Shown: positions 35,848 to 44,694, counted from the stretch's first letter. The stretch is 64,000 nucleotides of DNA from Pseudooceanicola aestuarii (GCF_010614805.1 NZ_JAAFZC010000001.1:2210001-2274000); one strand, 5' to 3'. The notes: generated from the sequence alone by a model not told the origin. Translations and numbers: made by a program.

Positions 35848-37428
35848 ATGCCGGACATAGCGAAACCAGCTGACACTCCCGCCCCGAAACGCCGTCGCAA
35901 CGGCGGGCGGCGCGGTCATGCGGCGCGGCGCGGCGCGGCCGCGATCGTGCAAAGCGCATGGCGCATTCCTGTCAACACGGACGCCCCGACCGAACCCCTG
36001 ACGGAGGACGGAGTTCACGCCCTGCACAAGACCGCCATGACGATCCTGGAGGAGATCGGCATTGCCATGCTCAATCCGGAAGCCCGCACCATTCTGGCCG
36101 GTGCCGGCTGCAAGATCGAAGGGGATATCGTCTATTTCGACCGGGAATTCGTGACGGAAATGCTGTCCCATGTGCCGTCCGAATTCACCATAACCCCCCG
36201 TAATCCCGCCCGAAAGATTGCGTTGGGTGGGCGGAATATCCTATTTGGCAACGTCTCTTCGCCACCGAACTACTGGGATCTTGGCCTGCGAAGAAAGGTG
36301 CCGGGAACCCGTGATTACTGTGCGAATCTATTCAAACTGACGCAATATTTTAACTGTATCCACTTTGCCGGTGGCTATCCGGTGGAGCCGGTCGACCTGC
36401 ACCCCGCGACGCGTCACCTGGACGTTCTGTTCGACAAATTGACCCTGACCGACAAGGTGCCACATGCCTATTCCCTGGGCCCGGAACGGGTCGAGGACGG
36501 GATGGAAATGGCTCGCCTCGCGGGTGGGTTTTCGGATGAAGAATTCACTGCAACACCCCACATATTCACGAATATCAACTCAACCTCCCCTCTGAAACAC
36601 GACCATCCCATGCTGGATGGTTGGATACGGTTGGCGCGGCGTGGCCAAGGGCTGGTCGTCTCGCCTTTTACCCTGGCCGGCGCCATGGCGCCTGTCACCA
36701 TGGCGGGTGCGGTCGCGCAATCTCTCGCCGAAGGATTGTCAGCCATTGTCCTGGCGCAATACATCCGTCCGGGTTCGCCCTGTGCCTTTGGCACCTTTAC
36801 CTCCAATGTCGACATGAAATCCGGGGCGCCGGCCTTTGGCACGCCCGAATACATGCGCGCCACCCAGATGACCGGGCAGATGTGCCGATTCTATGGTTTG
36901 CCGATGCGCGCCTCGGGCGTCTGCGCGGCCAATGTGCCCGACGGGCAAGCGATGTGGGAGACGTCGAATTCGCTTTGGTCCGCAGTGCAATCGGGGGCCA
37001 ATATGGTCTACCATGCGGCAGGCTGGCTTGAAGGCGGTCTGATCGCCTCCCCCGAGAAATTCGTGATGGATTGCGAGGTGTTGCAGATGATCCAGCGCTA
37101 TTTCGAACCGGAAATCTGCGCCACGGGGCATGACGAACTGGCGTTGGCGGCGATGCGCGAAGTTCGCCATGACGGCCATTTCTTCGGCACGCAGCATACG
37201 CAGGATCGGTATGAAACCGCATTCTACCAACCATTTGCTTCGGATTGGCGGAATTTTGAGGCCTGGGAAGGGGCGGGCGGTCTCTGGACTGCCGAACGGG
37301 CGCATGTGATCTATCAGAATATCCTGGAGGATTATATGCCGCCCCCCATGGCAGACAAGGCGCGGGCCGCATTGGAAGAATTCGTGGAGAAACGGCGCGC
37401 CGAAGGCGGAGCGCCGACGGATTTCTGA
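35848..37428 (+). CDS. Trimethylamine methyltransferase (MttB) family protein, no pyrrolysine
   Basis: The 526-residue protein belongs to the MttB superfamily. The barrel runs from about residue 60 onward, with FTLAGAMAPVTMAGAVAQSLAE near residues 270-291 and a C-terminal helix. No in-frame UAG codon interrupts the gene, so it is of the non-pyrrolysine type, whose best studied member (MtgB) demethylates glycine betaine to dimethylglycine by transfer to a corrinoid protein. No corrinoid protein gene or activase is nearby. Residues 1-35 are a basic, disordered leader (PKRRRNGGRRGHAARRG). The ATG at 35848 follows GGGAG. Substrate is an inference. Confidence 0.85.
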   Translation: MPDIAKPADTPAPKRRRNGGRRGHAARRGAAAIVQSAWRIPVNTDAPTEPLTEDGVHALHKTAMTILEEIGIAMLNPEARTILAGAGCKIEGDIVYFDREFVTEMLSHVPSEFTITPRNPARKIALGGRNILFGNVSSPPNYWDLGLRRKVPGTRDYCANLFKLTQYFNCIHFAGGYPVEPVDLHPATRHLDVLFDKLTLTDKVPHAYSLGPERVEDGMEMARLAGGFSDEEFTATPHIFTNINSTSPLKHDHPMLDGWIRLARRGQGLVVSPFTLAGAMAPVTMAGAVAQSLAEGLSAIVLAQYIRPGSPCAFGTFTSNVDMKSGAPAFGTPEYMRATQMTGQMCRFYGLPMRASGVCAANVPDGQAMWETSNSLWSAVQSGANMVYHAAGWLEGGLIASPEKFVMDCEVLQMIQRYFEPEICATGHDELALAAMREVRHDGHFFGTQHTQDRYETAFYQPFASDWRNFEAWEGAGGLWTAERAHVIYQNILEDYMPPPMADKARAALEEFVEKRRAEGGAPTDF

Positions 37429-37515
37429 CCGACAATATCCCTCGAATTGCAGGTATTGGGGAATTGTTAAGTTCTGCCGTGCAAGCTGCTCCCGTGAAAG
37501 GAGCATGCGGATCTC

Positions 37516-38103
37516 ATGCACGGGTTGGTCAACAAGGCGATTCAGAACTTCCTGATGGATATCTATGGCTCGGAAATGTGGGCGGAAATCGGGCTTCATG
37601 CCAATCTTCCCTTCGCCGATTTCGAGGCGATGCTGATCTATGATGCGGGCCTTACACGCGACGTCGTCGTCGCGGCCTGCGATCTTCTGAAAAAGCGACC
37701 GACCGCATTGCTGGAGGATTTGGGAACCTACCTCGTGTCACATCCGAATTGCGAAGGTTTGCGACGGTTGCTGCGCTTTGCCGGCGTGACGTTCGAAGAT
37801 TTTCTGTACTCCCTTGACGATTTGCCGGACCGGGCGCGGCTTGCCGTCGCCGACCTGGACATTCCTGCCATGGAATTGCTGGAACAGGGGGCGGGGCAAT
37901 ATCGCATCCGTTGTCGGGAACCTTTCCCAGGCGTCTCGTTCGTCCTGATCGGGGTGCTGCGCGCCATGGCAGACGATTACGGCGCATTGGTCGTGTTGGA
38001 GCGTATCGGCATTGCCGACGGAGTTGCGGAGATCGACGTCAAGATGGTGGAGCAAGCCTTTGCAGAGGGGCGCCAGTTTGATCTGGGCGCAAGCTTGGGA
38101 TGA
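37516..38103 (+). CDS. H-NOX (heme NO-binding) domain protein with altered heme pocket
   Basis: The 195-residue single-domain protein starts with the family hallmark MHGLVNKAIQNFL and keeps the H-NOX fold pattern throughout. In canonical H-NOX the proximal heme ligand is His in a motif like FLxxxDxxH. Here the aligned stretch is FEDFLYSLDDLP, placing Pro104 at the His position. The YxSxR motif that holds the heme propionates is also not recognisable (QYRIRCREP, about residues 128-136). Heme or NO binding in the normal mode is therefore doubtful. Its stop overlaps the start of a diguanylate cyclase gene (ATGA), the pairing known for NO-controlled c-di-GMP signalling in Dinoroseobacter. Confidence 0.88.
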   Translation: MHGLVNKAIQNFLMDIYGSEMWAEIGLHANLPFADFEAMLIYDAGLTRDVVVAACDLLKKRPTALLEDLGTYLVSHPNCEGLRRLLRFAGVTFEDFLYSLDDLPDRARLAVADLDIPAMELLEQGAGQYRIRCREPFPGVSFVLIGVLRAMADDYGALVVLERIGIADGVAEIDVKMVEQAFAEGRQFDLGASLG

Positions 38104-39203
38104 CCCAACCCGAAAATCCTCGCAAGATGCACGCGCGAAGACTCGCTTTGAGCTGCGGTCCTGCCGCGCATGGGACTGCGAATACTCGGAACGGGACTTC
38201 CGAAAAGGAGGGCGCGGTTGTGAAAGCGGCGGATACCGGGGCATGGGGCCTGCCCAATGCGGCGCTGGACCGGTTGATGCCGATGCATGTGATCGTGGAC
38301 GCGGCAGGTCTGATCCGGCATTCGGGGCCGACATCGCAAAAGATCTTCGACAACCCGTTGATCGGCCGCAGGTTTGACCAAGTATTCTCGATCCTGCGGC
38401 CCCGCGCAGTGAGGACCGGGATGGTTCCATTAGAAGCTTGCGCGCGCACTCTCTACCTGCACCCCAGCGCGTCCCCGCACACGCCGCTCAAGGGTATCGT
38501 CACACCGATTACCACGCCAGTTGGCGCAGTTCTTGTCAATTTGTCCTTCGGTTTTACCATCCTGGATGCTGTGCGCGACTTTTCGTTGAACAGCACCGAT
38601 TTCGCTGCGACGGAACTGACCATAGAGGTGCTCTACCTCGTCGAAGCCAAAAGCGCGGCGATGTCAGCCTCCCGACGGCTGAACAGGCAGTTGCAGGGTG
38701 CCAAGCTCGCTGCTGAAGTGCAGGCCTATACCGACACGCTGACCGGCCTGAAGAACCGCCGTGCCATGGACCAGGTGCTGGATCGGCTCGTCCGGACCCG
38801 GCGCGCGTTTTCCCTGGCCCATCTGGACCTCGACTTTTTCAAGGCGGTCAATGATGCGCACGGCCATGCCGCGGGAGACGCGGTCTTGCAAAGGGTGGCG
38901 CGCATCATGGTGGAAGAAACCCGTCAGGAAGACCTTGTGGCACGTATTGGTGGTGATGAATTCGTGCTGATCTTCGAAGGATTGACCGCACGTGCGCGCC
39001 TTGCACAGATCGCCCAGCGTTTGATCGATCGTATCAGTGAGCCGATTCAATACGAGGGACAATCCTGCAAGATCGCCGCCAGCATCGGACTCTCCCGCTC
39101 TATCGATTTCGCGAAGGTCGAACCCGTGAAAGTCCTCGCCGCGGCAGACAAGGCGCTTTACTCAGCAAAACGAAACGGCCGCGCCTGCTACAGTATCTTC
39201 TGA
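38100..39203 (+). CDS. Diguanylate cyclase with H-NOX-associated N-terminal domain
   Basis: The 367-residue protein has an N-terminal PAS/HNOBA-like region (about residues 50-160: LMPMHVIVDAAGLIRHSGP and later VNLSFGF), a coiled-coil linker (about 172-208) and a GGDEF domain. GGDEF is at 284-288 and the I-site RQED at 275-278, five residues upstream, is intact. It should make c-di-GMP under control of the H-NOX partner through the HNOBA-like region. Translation is coupled to the H-NOX gene by a four-base overlap. An alternative start further inside cannot be excluded because the first 40 residues look unstructured. Confidence 0.88.
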   Translation: MTQPENPRKMHARRLALSCGPAAHGTANTRNGTSEKEGAVVKAADTGAWGLPNAALDRLMPMHVIVDAAGLIRHSGPTSQKIFDNPLIGRRFDQVFSILRPRAVRTGMVPLEACARTLYLHPSASPHTPLKGIVTPITTPVGAVLVNLSFGFTILDAVRDFSLNSTDFAATELTIEVLYLVEAKSAAMSASRRLNRQLQGAKLAAEVQAYTDTLTGLKNRRAMDQVLDRLVRTRRAFSLAHLDLDFFKAVNDAHGHAAGDAVLQRVARIMVEETRQEDLVARIGGDEFVLIFEGLTARARLAQIAQRLIDRISEPIQYEGQSCKIAASIGLSRSIDFAKVEPVKVLAAADKALYSAKRNGRACYSIF

Positions 39204-39271
39204 CCTGTGTCTTGCGGTGTGCAATTTCTCTGAGCTTTGAATAGGAGGAAACGCCAAGATGCGTAGGAAAA

Positions 39272-39346
39272 TGGCAGCCCGTAGGGGAATCGAACCCCTC
39301 TTTCCAGGTTGAAAACCTGGCGTCCTAACCGATAGACGAACGGGCC
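39272..39346 (-). tRNA. tRNA-Glu (anticodon TTC)
   Basis: The minus-strand sequence folds as a cloverleaf. The acceptor begins GGCCCGT, anticodon stem CCAGG/CCTGG encloses TTTTCAA with anticodon TTC, and the T-arm contains GGGGTTCGATTCCCC. CCA is encoded. It lies downstream of recJ on the same strand; TTTTCC directly follows the 3' end and may help termination. Confidence 0.96.
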
Positions 39347-39463
39347 ACTCTGTGGCGTGAGGCGCTATTTAGGGGAGGTTTGGAGGAGGAGCAAGCGGAA
39401 ATTTTACCGAATCTCAGGATTTTCGCGTGACCATGGGGAAGGTGGCGGAAAGCCGAGGCGATG

Positions 39464-41209
39464 TCAGCGCTCACTTGCGGGTGCGGCGTCGTCCAGGCGC
39501 AGCTGGAGACGCTGACGGCCGCCCCAGTCGTTGATCTCCAACCGGCCGGCAAGGTGAAAGCGGCGGCCGTTGTGGCCCTCCAGGGCGGGGCCCAGCGCGG
39601 TGTCGAAGGCGCCGAAGGCGATGGCGTCGAGCCGGGGGGACATGCCGTCGGTGAAAGCGATCTTGAGATGCGTGTCTCCGATTCGGCGGGCGGAGGCGAT
39701 GCGCATGTCAGCAAAGGCAAAGCGCGGGGCGGCGGCACCCGCGCCGAAGGGGCCGGCCGATTCGACCTGGTGTACCAGATCGACATCGGCGGCGCCGGGC
39801 ATCAAGAGCCCGTCGAGGCGGAGATCGGCGGGGCCTGCCTCCCCCGCGCCCTGTTTCTCCAGCAGTGCTGAGAGACGGGCCATCGCGTCGGGGAGGGCGT
39901 CGCGTGCCACGGTCAGGCCGGCGGCCATCTTGTGGCCTCCGCCCTTGAGCAGGGCGCCCTCCGCGGCCAGGCGCTGGACGGCGGCACCCAGGTCGATTCC
40001 GGCGATGGACCTGCCGGAGCCTTTGCCCTCCGCCCCGTCGAGACCGATCACCACGGCAGGGCGGTTGGTGGCCTCCTTCAGGCGGGAGGCGACGATGCCG
40101 ACGACGCCGGGGTGCCAACCTTCGCCAGCGGCCCAGACCAGTGGCGCGTCCAGGCCGCGTTCCTCTGCCTGGGCCAGGGCGGCGGCACGGACCTGGGCCT
40201 CGATCTCCCGGCGTTCCGTGTTGAGCTGGTCCAGCTTTTCGGCCATGGCCTGGGCTTCGGCCGGGTCATCGGTGGCCAGAAGGCGGGCGCCCAGATCGGC
40301 GCGACCGACCCGGCCACCGGCGTTCACGCGCGGGCCAAGGATGAAGCCCAGGTGGTGCGAGGTGGGGGCGGTGGTGATCCGGCCAAGATCGGACAGGGCG
40401 ACCAGGCCGGGGCGTTCTCGGCGGGCCATGACGCGCAGGCCCTGCCTGACCAGGGCGCGGTTCACCCCGATCAGAGGCGCGACATCGGCGACCGTGGCCA
40501 GGGCCACAAGGTCGAGCATCGACAGGAGGTCCGGGCCTGTCTGGCCCTGGTCGCGCAGTTGGCGGTTGGCCTCCACCAGCATGAGGAAGACAACGGCGGC
40601 GGCGCAGAGATGGGCCAGTTCCCCGCTCTCGTCCTGGCGGTTGGGGTTCACCACGGCGAGGCAATCGGGCAGGGTCTCCCCGCCCAGGTGGTGATCGAGG
40701 ATGACGACATCGCAGCCCGCCGCCGCGACCGGTTCGTGGCTGAGTGTGCCGCAATCGACGCAGAGGATCAGGTCGTGGGCGGCCCCCAGGTCGCGCATGG
40801 CGGGGACGTTGGGGCCATAGCCCTCGTCGATGCGATCGGGGATGTAGAGGGTCGGGTGCAGGCCCTTGCGGCGCAGCCAGTCGATGAGCAGCGCAGCGGA
40901 GGTGCCGCCGTCGACGTCGTAATCGGCGAAGATGGCGATCCGTTCCTGCCGTTCCACCGCACGCAGGAACCGGGCGGCGGCGGTTTCCATGTCGCGCAGG
41001 CTGCGGGGATCGGGCAGCAGGTCACGGATCTGCGGGTTCAGGAAGGTTGCGGCGCTGCCCGGCGTGACCTGGCGCCGGGCCAGCACACGGCACAGCGCCA
41101 GGGGCAGATGGTCGGACTGGGCCAGCGCCTCGGCCTGGCGCTCGACCTCGGGCGAGGGGCCGATCCAGCGGCGCCCGGTCAGCGAGGCGGAGATGCCCAG
41201 GAAGTCCAA
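39464..41209 (-). CDS. recJ: Single-stranded-DNA-specific exonuclease RecJ
   Basis: RecJ is a 5'-3' exonuclease acting in recombination and mismatch repair. The 581-residue protein has the DHH core with FADYDVDGGTS near residue 73, CVDCGT and ILDHHLGG (the DHH motif), then the DHHA1 domain with GGGHKMAAG. I place the start at a TTG (41209, LDFLGISASLTGRRW) because homology begins there and it lies 16 bases after the hom stop. The first ATG of the frame (41272) would overlap hom. This start is an inference. The hom-recJ adjacency is usual in Rhodobacterales, though glpX often lies between them and is absent here. Confidence 0.92.
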   Translation of the reverse strand: MDFLGISASLTGRRWIGPSPEVERQAEALAQSDHLPLALCRVLARRQVTPGSAATFLNPQIRDLLPDPRSLRDMETAAARFLRAVERQERIAIFADYDVDGGTSAALLIDWLRRKGLHPTLYIPDRIDEGYGPNVPAMRDLGAAHDLILCVDCGTLSHEPVAAAGCDVVILDHHLGGETLPDCLAVVNPNRQDESGELAHLCAAAVVFLMLVEANRQLRDQGQTGPDLLSMLDLVALATVADVAPLIGVNRALVRQGLRVMARRERPGLVALSDLGRITTAPTSHHLGFILGPRVNAGGRVGRADLGARLLATDDPAEAQAMAEKLDQLNTERREIEAQVRAAALAQAEERGLDAPLVWAAGEGWHPGVVGIVASRLKEATNRPAVVIGLDGAEGKGSGRSIAGIDLGAAVQRLAAEGALLKGGGHKMAAGLTVARDALPDAMARLSALLEKQGAGEAGPADLRLDGLLMPGAADVDLVHQVESAGPFGAGAAAPRFAFADMRIASARRIGDTHLKIAFTDGMSPRLDAIAFGAFDTALGPALEGHNGRRFHLAGRLEINDWGGRQRLQLRLDDAAPASER

Positions 41210-41225
41210 GCGTCCGCGCCCAGCC

Positions 41226-42512
41226 TCAGACCGCTTCGATGCGCAGGGCGACAGGCTCGCCGTCGACCACATCCGTCGCGGTCATGCCCGCGATGGCGCG
41301 GTCCAGCGCCGCGCGCGGGGTGGCGTGGGTCACGATCAGGACCGGGGCCGCGACGCCGTCGTGATCGTATTGCCGCATGCGGTGGATGGAGACGCCGGCC
41401 TCCCCCAGGATCGCGGCGACCTTGGCCAGGGCACCGGGGCGATCCTGCAAGGCAAAGCGCAGGTAGAACGGCGCGGCGGTGTTGGATTGCGACGGGGTCG
41501 CGGCGATCAGCGAGCCGGCCGGCTGACCAAAGACCGGGTAGCGGAAGCCGCGTGCGATGTCACAGATGTCCGACAGCACAGCGGAGGCGGTCGGCCCTTC
41601 GCCCGCGCCGGCGCCGCGCAGCACGATCTGGCCCACGGAATCGCCTTCGAGGACCACCATGTTGGTGCCGCCTTCGAGTTGCCCCAGCGGGCTGGTCGCC
41701 GGCACGAGGCAGGGCGCCATACGCTGTTCCAGACCACCTTCGGCCATCTGGCTGGTGCCCAGCAGCTTGATCCGAAAGCCCATGTCGGCGGCGGCGTTGA
41801 TGTCCTCGATCGTGATGCGGCCGATGCCTTCCAGCTCCACCCCGGCGAAATCGACCTGGGTGCCGAAGGCGACGGAGGCGAGCAGCGCCAGCTTGTGCCC
41901 GGCGTCGATCCCGCCGACGTCCAGCTGGGGGTCGGCCTCCAGAAAGCCGAGCTGGTTGGCCTCTTCAAAGGCCTCCTCGTAGGTCAGCTTGGCGGATTGC
42001 ATCCGGGTCAGGATGTAGTTGCAGGTGCCGTTCATCACGCCCAGGATCCGGGTGATGCGGTTGCCGGCCAGCCCTTCGCACAGGGATTTGATCACCGGGA
42101 TGCCACCGGCGACAGCGGCTTCGAAGCGGATGACGCGGCCCATGCGTTCGGCCTGTTCGGCCAGGGCCTGGCCGTTGATCGCCATCATCGCCTTGTTCGC
42201 GGTGACCACGTCCTTGCCGGCGTCCAGCGCCGCTTCGGTCGCGGCCTTGGCCGGTCCGTCGGAGCCGCCCATCAGTTCGACAAAGATGTCGATGTCGTCG
42301 CGGCGGGCCAGGGTGACGGGATCGTCCTCCCATTCGTAGCCGGACAGGTCGACGCCGCGATCCTTGGCGCGGCTGCGCGCTGAAATGGCGTTCAGCACGA
42401 TGCGGCGTCCGGTGCGGGCCTCCAGCAGGTCGACCTCCTTTTGCAGGATGCGCATGACGCCCACCCCCACGGTGCCCAGACCGGCGATCCCAAGGCGAAG
42501 CGGTTCGGTCAT
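41226..42512 (-). CDS. hom: Homoserine dehydrogenase
   Basis: Hom reduces aspartate semialdehyde to homoserine for threonine and methionine synthesis. The 428-residue protein has an NAD(P) Rossmann start (LGIAGLGTVGVGVM, residues 6-19), the catalytic-domain blocks GVMNGTCNYILT and GGIDAGHKLALLA, and a C-terminal ACT domain (RPGALAKVAAILGEAGVSIHRM) expected to bind threonine for feedback inhibition. It is not fused to aspartokinase. recJ follows directly on the same strand. Confidence 0.97.
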   Translation of the reverse strand: MTEPLRLGIAGLGTVGVGVMRILQKEVDLLEARTGRRIVLNAISARSRAKDRGVDLSGYEWEDDPVTLARRDDIDIFVELMGGSDGPAKAATEAALDAGKDVVTANKAMMAINGQALAEQAERMGRVIRFEAAVAGGIPVIKSLCEGLAGNRITRILGVMNGTCNYILTRMQSAKLTYEEAFEEANQLGFLEADPQLDVGGIDAGHKLALLASVAFGTQVDFAGVELEGIGRITIEDINAAADMGFRIKLLGTSQMAEGGLEQRMAPCLVPATSPLGQLEGGTNMVVLEGDSVGQIVLRGAGAGEGPTASAVLSDICDIARGFRYPVFGQPAGSLIAATPSQSNTAAPFYLRFALQDRPGALAKVAAILGEAGVSIHRMRQYDHDGVAAPVLIVTHATPRAALDRAIAGMTATDVVDGEPVALRIEAV

Positions 42513-42609
42513 TCTGTAGTCTCCTGTCAGGCGGTCACGTCGGGTGCTGCACTATTGCCTTCGGCGGCGCGGCGCAACGCGGCAAATGGGATTTGGCGCC
42601 CGACACAGG

Positions 42610-42897
42610 TCAGCGGGGTGTGGGGAGCGGGGCCATGCGGTGGCGGCGCAACCGGTCGGCCCGGGCGCGCAGCCCGGCGGCGCGGGCGTCCAGGCTGTCG
42701 CCATCCGCGGGGGCCAGGCGGGCGGGATCCTCTGCCACGGACAGGACGTCCGAGATCGGCAGCAGGTCGGGGTAGTCGGCGGCGCGGGCCTCGGCGGTGA
42801 TGGTGGCATCCAGGTCGGGAAACCGGGCGCAACCTGCGGGCAGGAACAAGGCCAGCGTCAGAAGCGCGGGCGACAGAAGGCGGGGCAGGTGGCGCAT
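42610..42897 (-). CDS. Small putative lipoprotein
   Basis: The 95-residue product has a lipoprotein signal: basic start MRHLPRLL, hydrophobic core, and lipobox LPAGC with the cysteine near residue 23. The mature part is short and Ala/Arg/Asp-rich with YPDLLPISDVL near residue 42. No family is recognised. It lies about 97 bp upstream of hom on the same strand and is divergent from the TetR regulator. An in-frame ATG ten codons earlier is less fitting for a signal peptide. Confidence 0.65.
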   Translation of the reverse strand: MRHLPRLLSPALLTLALFLPAGCARFPDLDATITAEARAADYPDLLPISDVLSVAEDPARLAPADGDSLDARAAGLRARADRLRRHRMAPLPTPR

Positions 42898-43057
42898 GGG
42901 GATGGTTTGCCCGACGCCGGGCGCCAAGGCAAGAGGCGAGACGCCCGCCCGACCCGCCTGGCCTGGGCGTGCGCGGCCCAGGCCGGGTTGGGGCGGGTGC
43001 GGTTCCGGTGCGGGGCGTGCCGAAGGCGCGCAAGGGTGGCGATGGGGACTTGTGAGC

Positions 43058-43071
43058 TGAACGGCTGTTCA
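43058..43071. promoter_or_regulatory. Probable TetR operator
   Basis: TGAAC-GGCT-GTTCA is an inverted repeat with five-base arms ending 14 bp before the TetR start at 43086. Similar TGAAC...GTTCA sites are classic for autoregulated TetR proteins. The divergent lipoprotein gene could share it. Confidence 0.5.
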
Positions 43072-43085
43072 TGTAGTTTGGACGG

Positions 43086-43676
43086 ATGGCACGCCCGTCT
43101 GGATCTTCCACCGCATCGACCGCCGACCGCCTGCGCAGGGCGGCACTGACGTTGTTCGCCCGCCACGGCTATGCCGCCGTTTCCATGCGCCAGATCGCGG
43201 CGGAGACCGGCGTGCAGGTCGGCGCGCTCTATAATCACGTTGCCGACAAGCAGAGCCTGCTGGCCGGATTGATGCACAGCCACATGGCCGAGCTGCTGTT
43301 GGCGCTGGATGCCGTCGCCCTGCCCGATGATGATCCGGTCGCGGCGCTGGAAGCATTCACCCGGTTCCATATCCGGTTCCATTCCGAACGTCCGGATGAG
43401 GTGTTCATCTCCTACATGGAACTGCGCAACCTCTCGCCCGCGAATTTCGCTGAGATCGAGGCGCTGCGCGGCCGCTACGAGGCGCGGCTGGGCGCGATCC
43501 TGGAGGCCGGGGCAGCGCAGGGCCGGATGCATCCCGAGGACGCCAAGCTGACGGCGCTGGCGATCATCGCCATGCTGACCGGCGTCACGACCTGGTTCCG
43601 CGCCGGCGGCCGCCTGTCCCTGGTGGAGATCGAGGCGCGATACTGGGAGATGGTGCGCCGTTTGGTGGCGGCCTGA
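43086..43676 (+). CDS. TetR-family transcriptional regulator
   Basis: The 196-residue protein has a TetR_N helix-turn-helix at residues 12-58 (ALTLFARHGYAAVSMRQIAAETGVQVGALYNHV). The C-terminal ligand domain resembles the TetR_C group seen with acyl-CoA metabolism regulators (FISYMELRNLSP near residue 103). A probable operator lies just upstream, suggesting autoregulation. No adjacent catabolic operon points to its ligand; the pirin gene is convergent. Confidence 0.88.
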   Translation: MARPSGSSTASTADRLRRAALTLFARHGYAAVSMRQIAAETGVQVGALYNHVADKQSLLAGLMHSHMAELLLALDAVALPDDDPVAALEAFTRFHIRFHSERPDEVFISYMELRNLSPANFAEIEALRGRYEARLGAILEAGAAQGRMHPEDAKLTALAIIAMLTGVTTWFRAGGRLSLVEIEARYWEMVRRLVAA

Positions 43677-43782
43677 CCCGACCGCCCGTGCCGTGCGCCG
43701 CGCCGGTGGCGGCAAATAGGGGTGCGGCGCCCGTGCCCGTGCAGATGTGGTTGGGGGCATGGGCATGGGCGCCCCCGGGCGA

Positions 43783-44694
43783 TCAATGGGCGGGGCGGAT
43801 GAAGGTGCCGTTCTTCAGCTCCGCCAGAGCCTGGCGGATTTCCTCGGCCCGATTCATCACGATGGGTCCGTGCCAGGCGACCGGCTCCTGAATCGGTGCG
43901 CCCGAGATAAGGAGAAAGCGCAGCCCTTCCTCGCCGGCCTGCACCGTGACCTCATCCCCGGTGCCGAAACGGACCAGGGTGCGGTTGCCGGACATGTCGC
44001 GGATGTTGACCTCCTGGCCCATGACCTCCTTTTCCAGCAGCACGCCTGTGGGCGCGCTGGCATCGGAAAAGGCGCCGGAGCCTTCGAAGATATAGGCGAA
44101 GGCGCGGCGGTAAGTGTCCACCGGGAACGTCTTCTTCACTCCTGCCGGGACAAAAATGTCGAGGTATTGCGGGTCCGCCGCGATCCCGTCCACCGGCCCG
44201 GTCCTGCCCCAGAAGGTGCCGATGATCACCCGCACGCGGGTGCCGTCATCGTCGGTGATCTCTGGAATTTCTCGCGAGGGCACGTCCTGGTAGCGCGGAT
44301 CGGTCATCTTCAGCGCGCCGGGCAGATTGGCCCAAAGCTGGAAGCCGTGCATCTGCCCCGATTGCGACCCGGTCGGCATTTCCTGATGCAGGATACCGGA
44401 TCCGGCCGTCATCCATTGCACATCCCCCGCGCCGAGCGTGCCTGTGTTGCCCAGGCTGTCGGCGTGATCGACACTGCCTGACAGGACATAGGTGATCGTC
44501 TCGATCCCGCGGTGGGGGTGCCAGGGGAACCCCGCCTGATAATCGGCGGGCGTCTCGCCGCGAAAGTCGTCGAACAACAGGAAAGGGTCCAGCTGCGACG
44601 GGTTGTGAAAGCCGAAGGCGCGGTGAAGATTCACACCGGCGCCCTCGATCGTGGGCTGGGCCAGGCGGGTTTCAAGGGTCGGTCTGATGGACAT
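43783..44694 (-). CDS. Pirin family protein
   Basis: The 303-residue bicupin has the pirin N-terminal metal cluster in FPWHPHRGIETITYVLSG (about residues 54-71) and QWMTAGSGILHQEMP near residues 92-106, with the histidine/glutamate set that binds iron. Bacterial pirins include quercetinases and regulators; the role here is unknown. The ATG at 44694 (MSIRPTLETR) is preferred to one 16 codons upstream because the AGGAGA site precedes it. It converges on the TetR gene. Confidence 0.9.
   Translation of the reverse strand: MSIRPTLETRLAQPTIEGAGVNLHRAFGFHNPSQLDPFLLFDDFRGETPADYQAGFPWHPHRGIETITYVLSGSVDHADSLGNTGTLGAGDVQWMTAGSGILHQEMPTGSQSGQMHGFQLWANLPGALKMTDPRYQDVPSREIPEITDDDGTRVRVIIGTFWGRTGPVDGIAADPQYLDIFVPAGVKKTFPVDTYRRAFAYIFEGSGAFSDASAPTGVLLEKEVMGQEVNIRDMSGNRTLVRFGTGDEVTVQAGEEGLRFLLISGAPIQEPVAWHGPIVMNRAEEIRQALAELKNGTFIRPAH

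Noticed and set aside
35848..37428. Pyrrolysine-type MttB
   Set aside because: The reading frame has no internal UAG codon, so it is the ordinary non-pyrrolysine homologue.
43677..43782. A third copy of the two-hairpin element after the TetR gene
   Set aside because: This spacer has G/C runs but lacks both the second hairpin and the conserved GCGGTATT tail.
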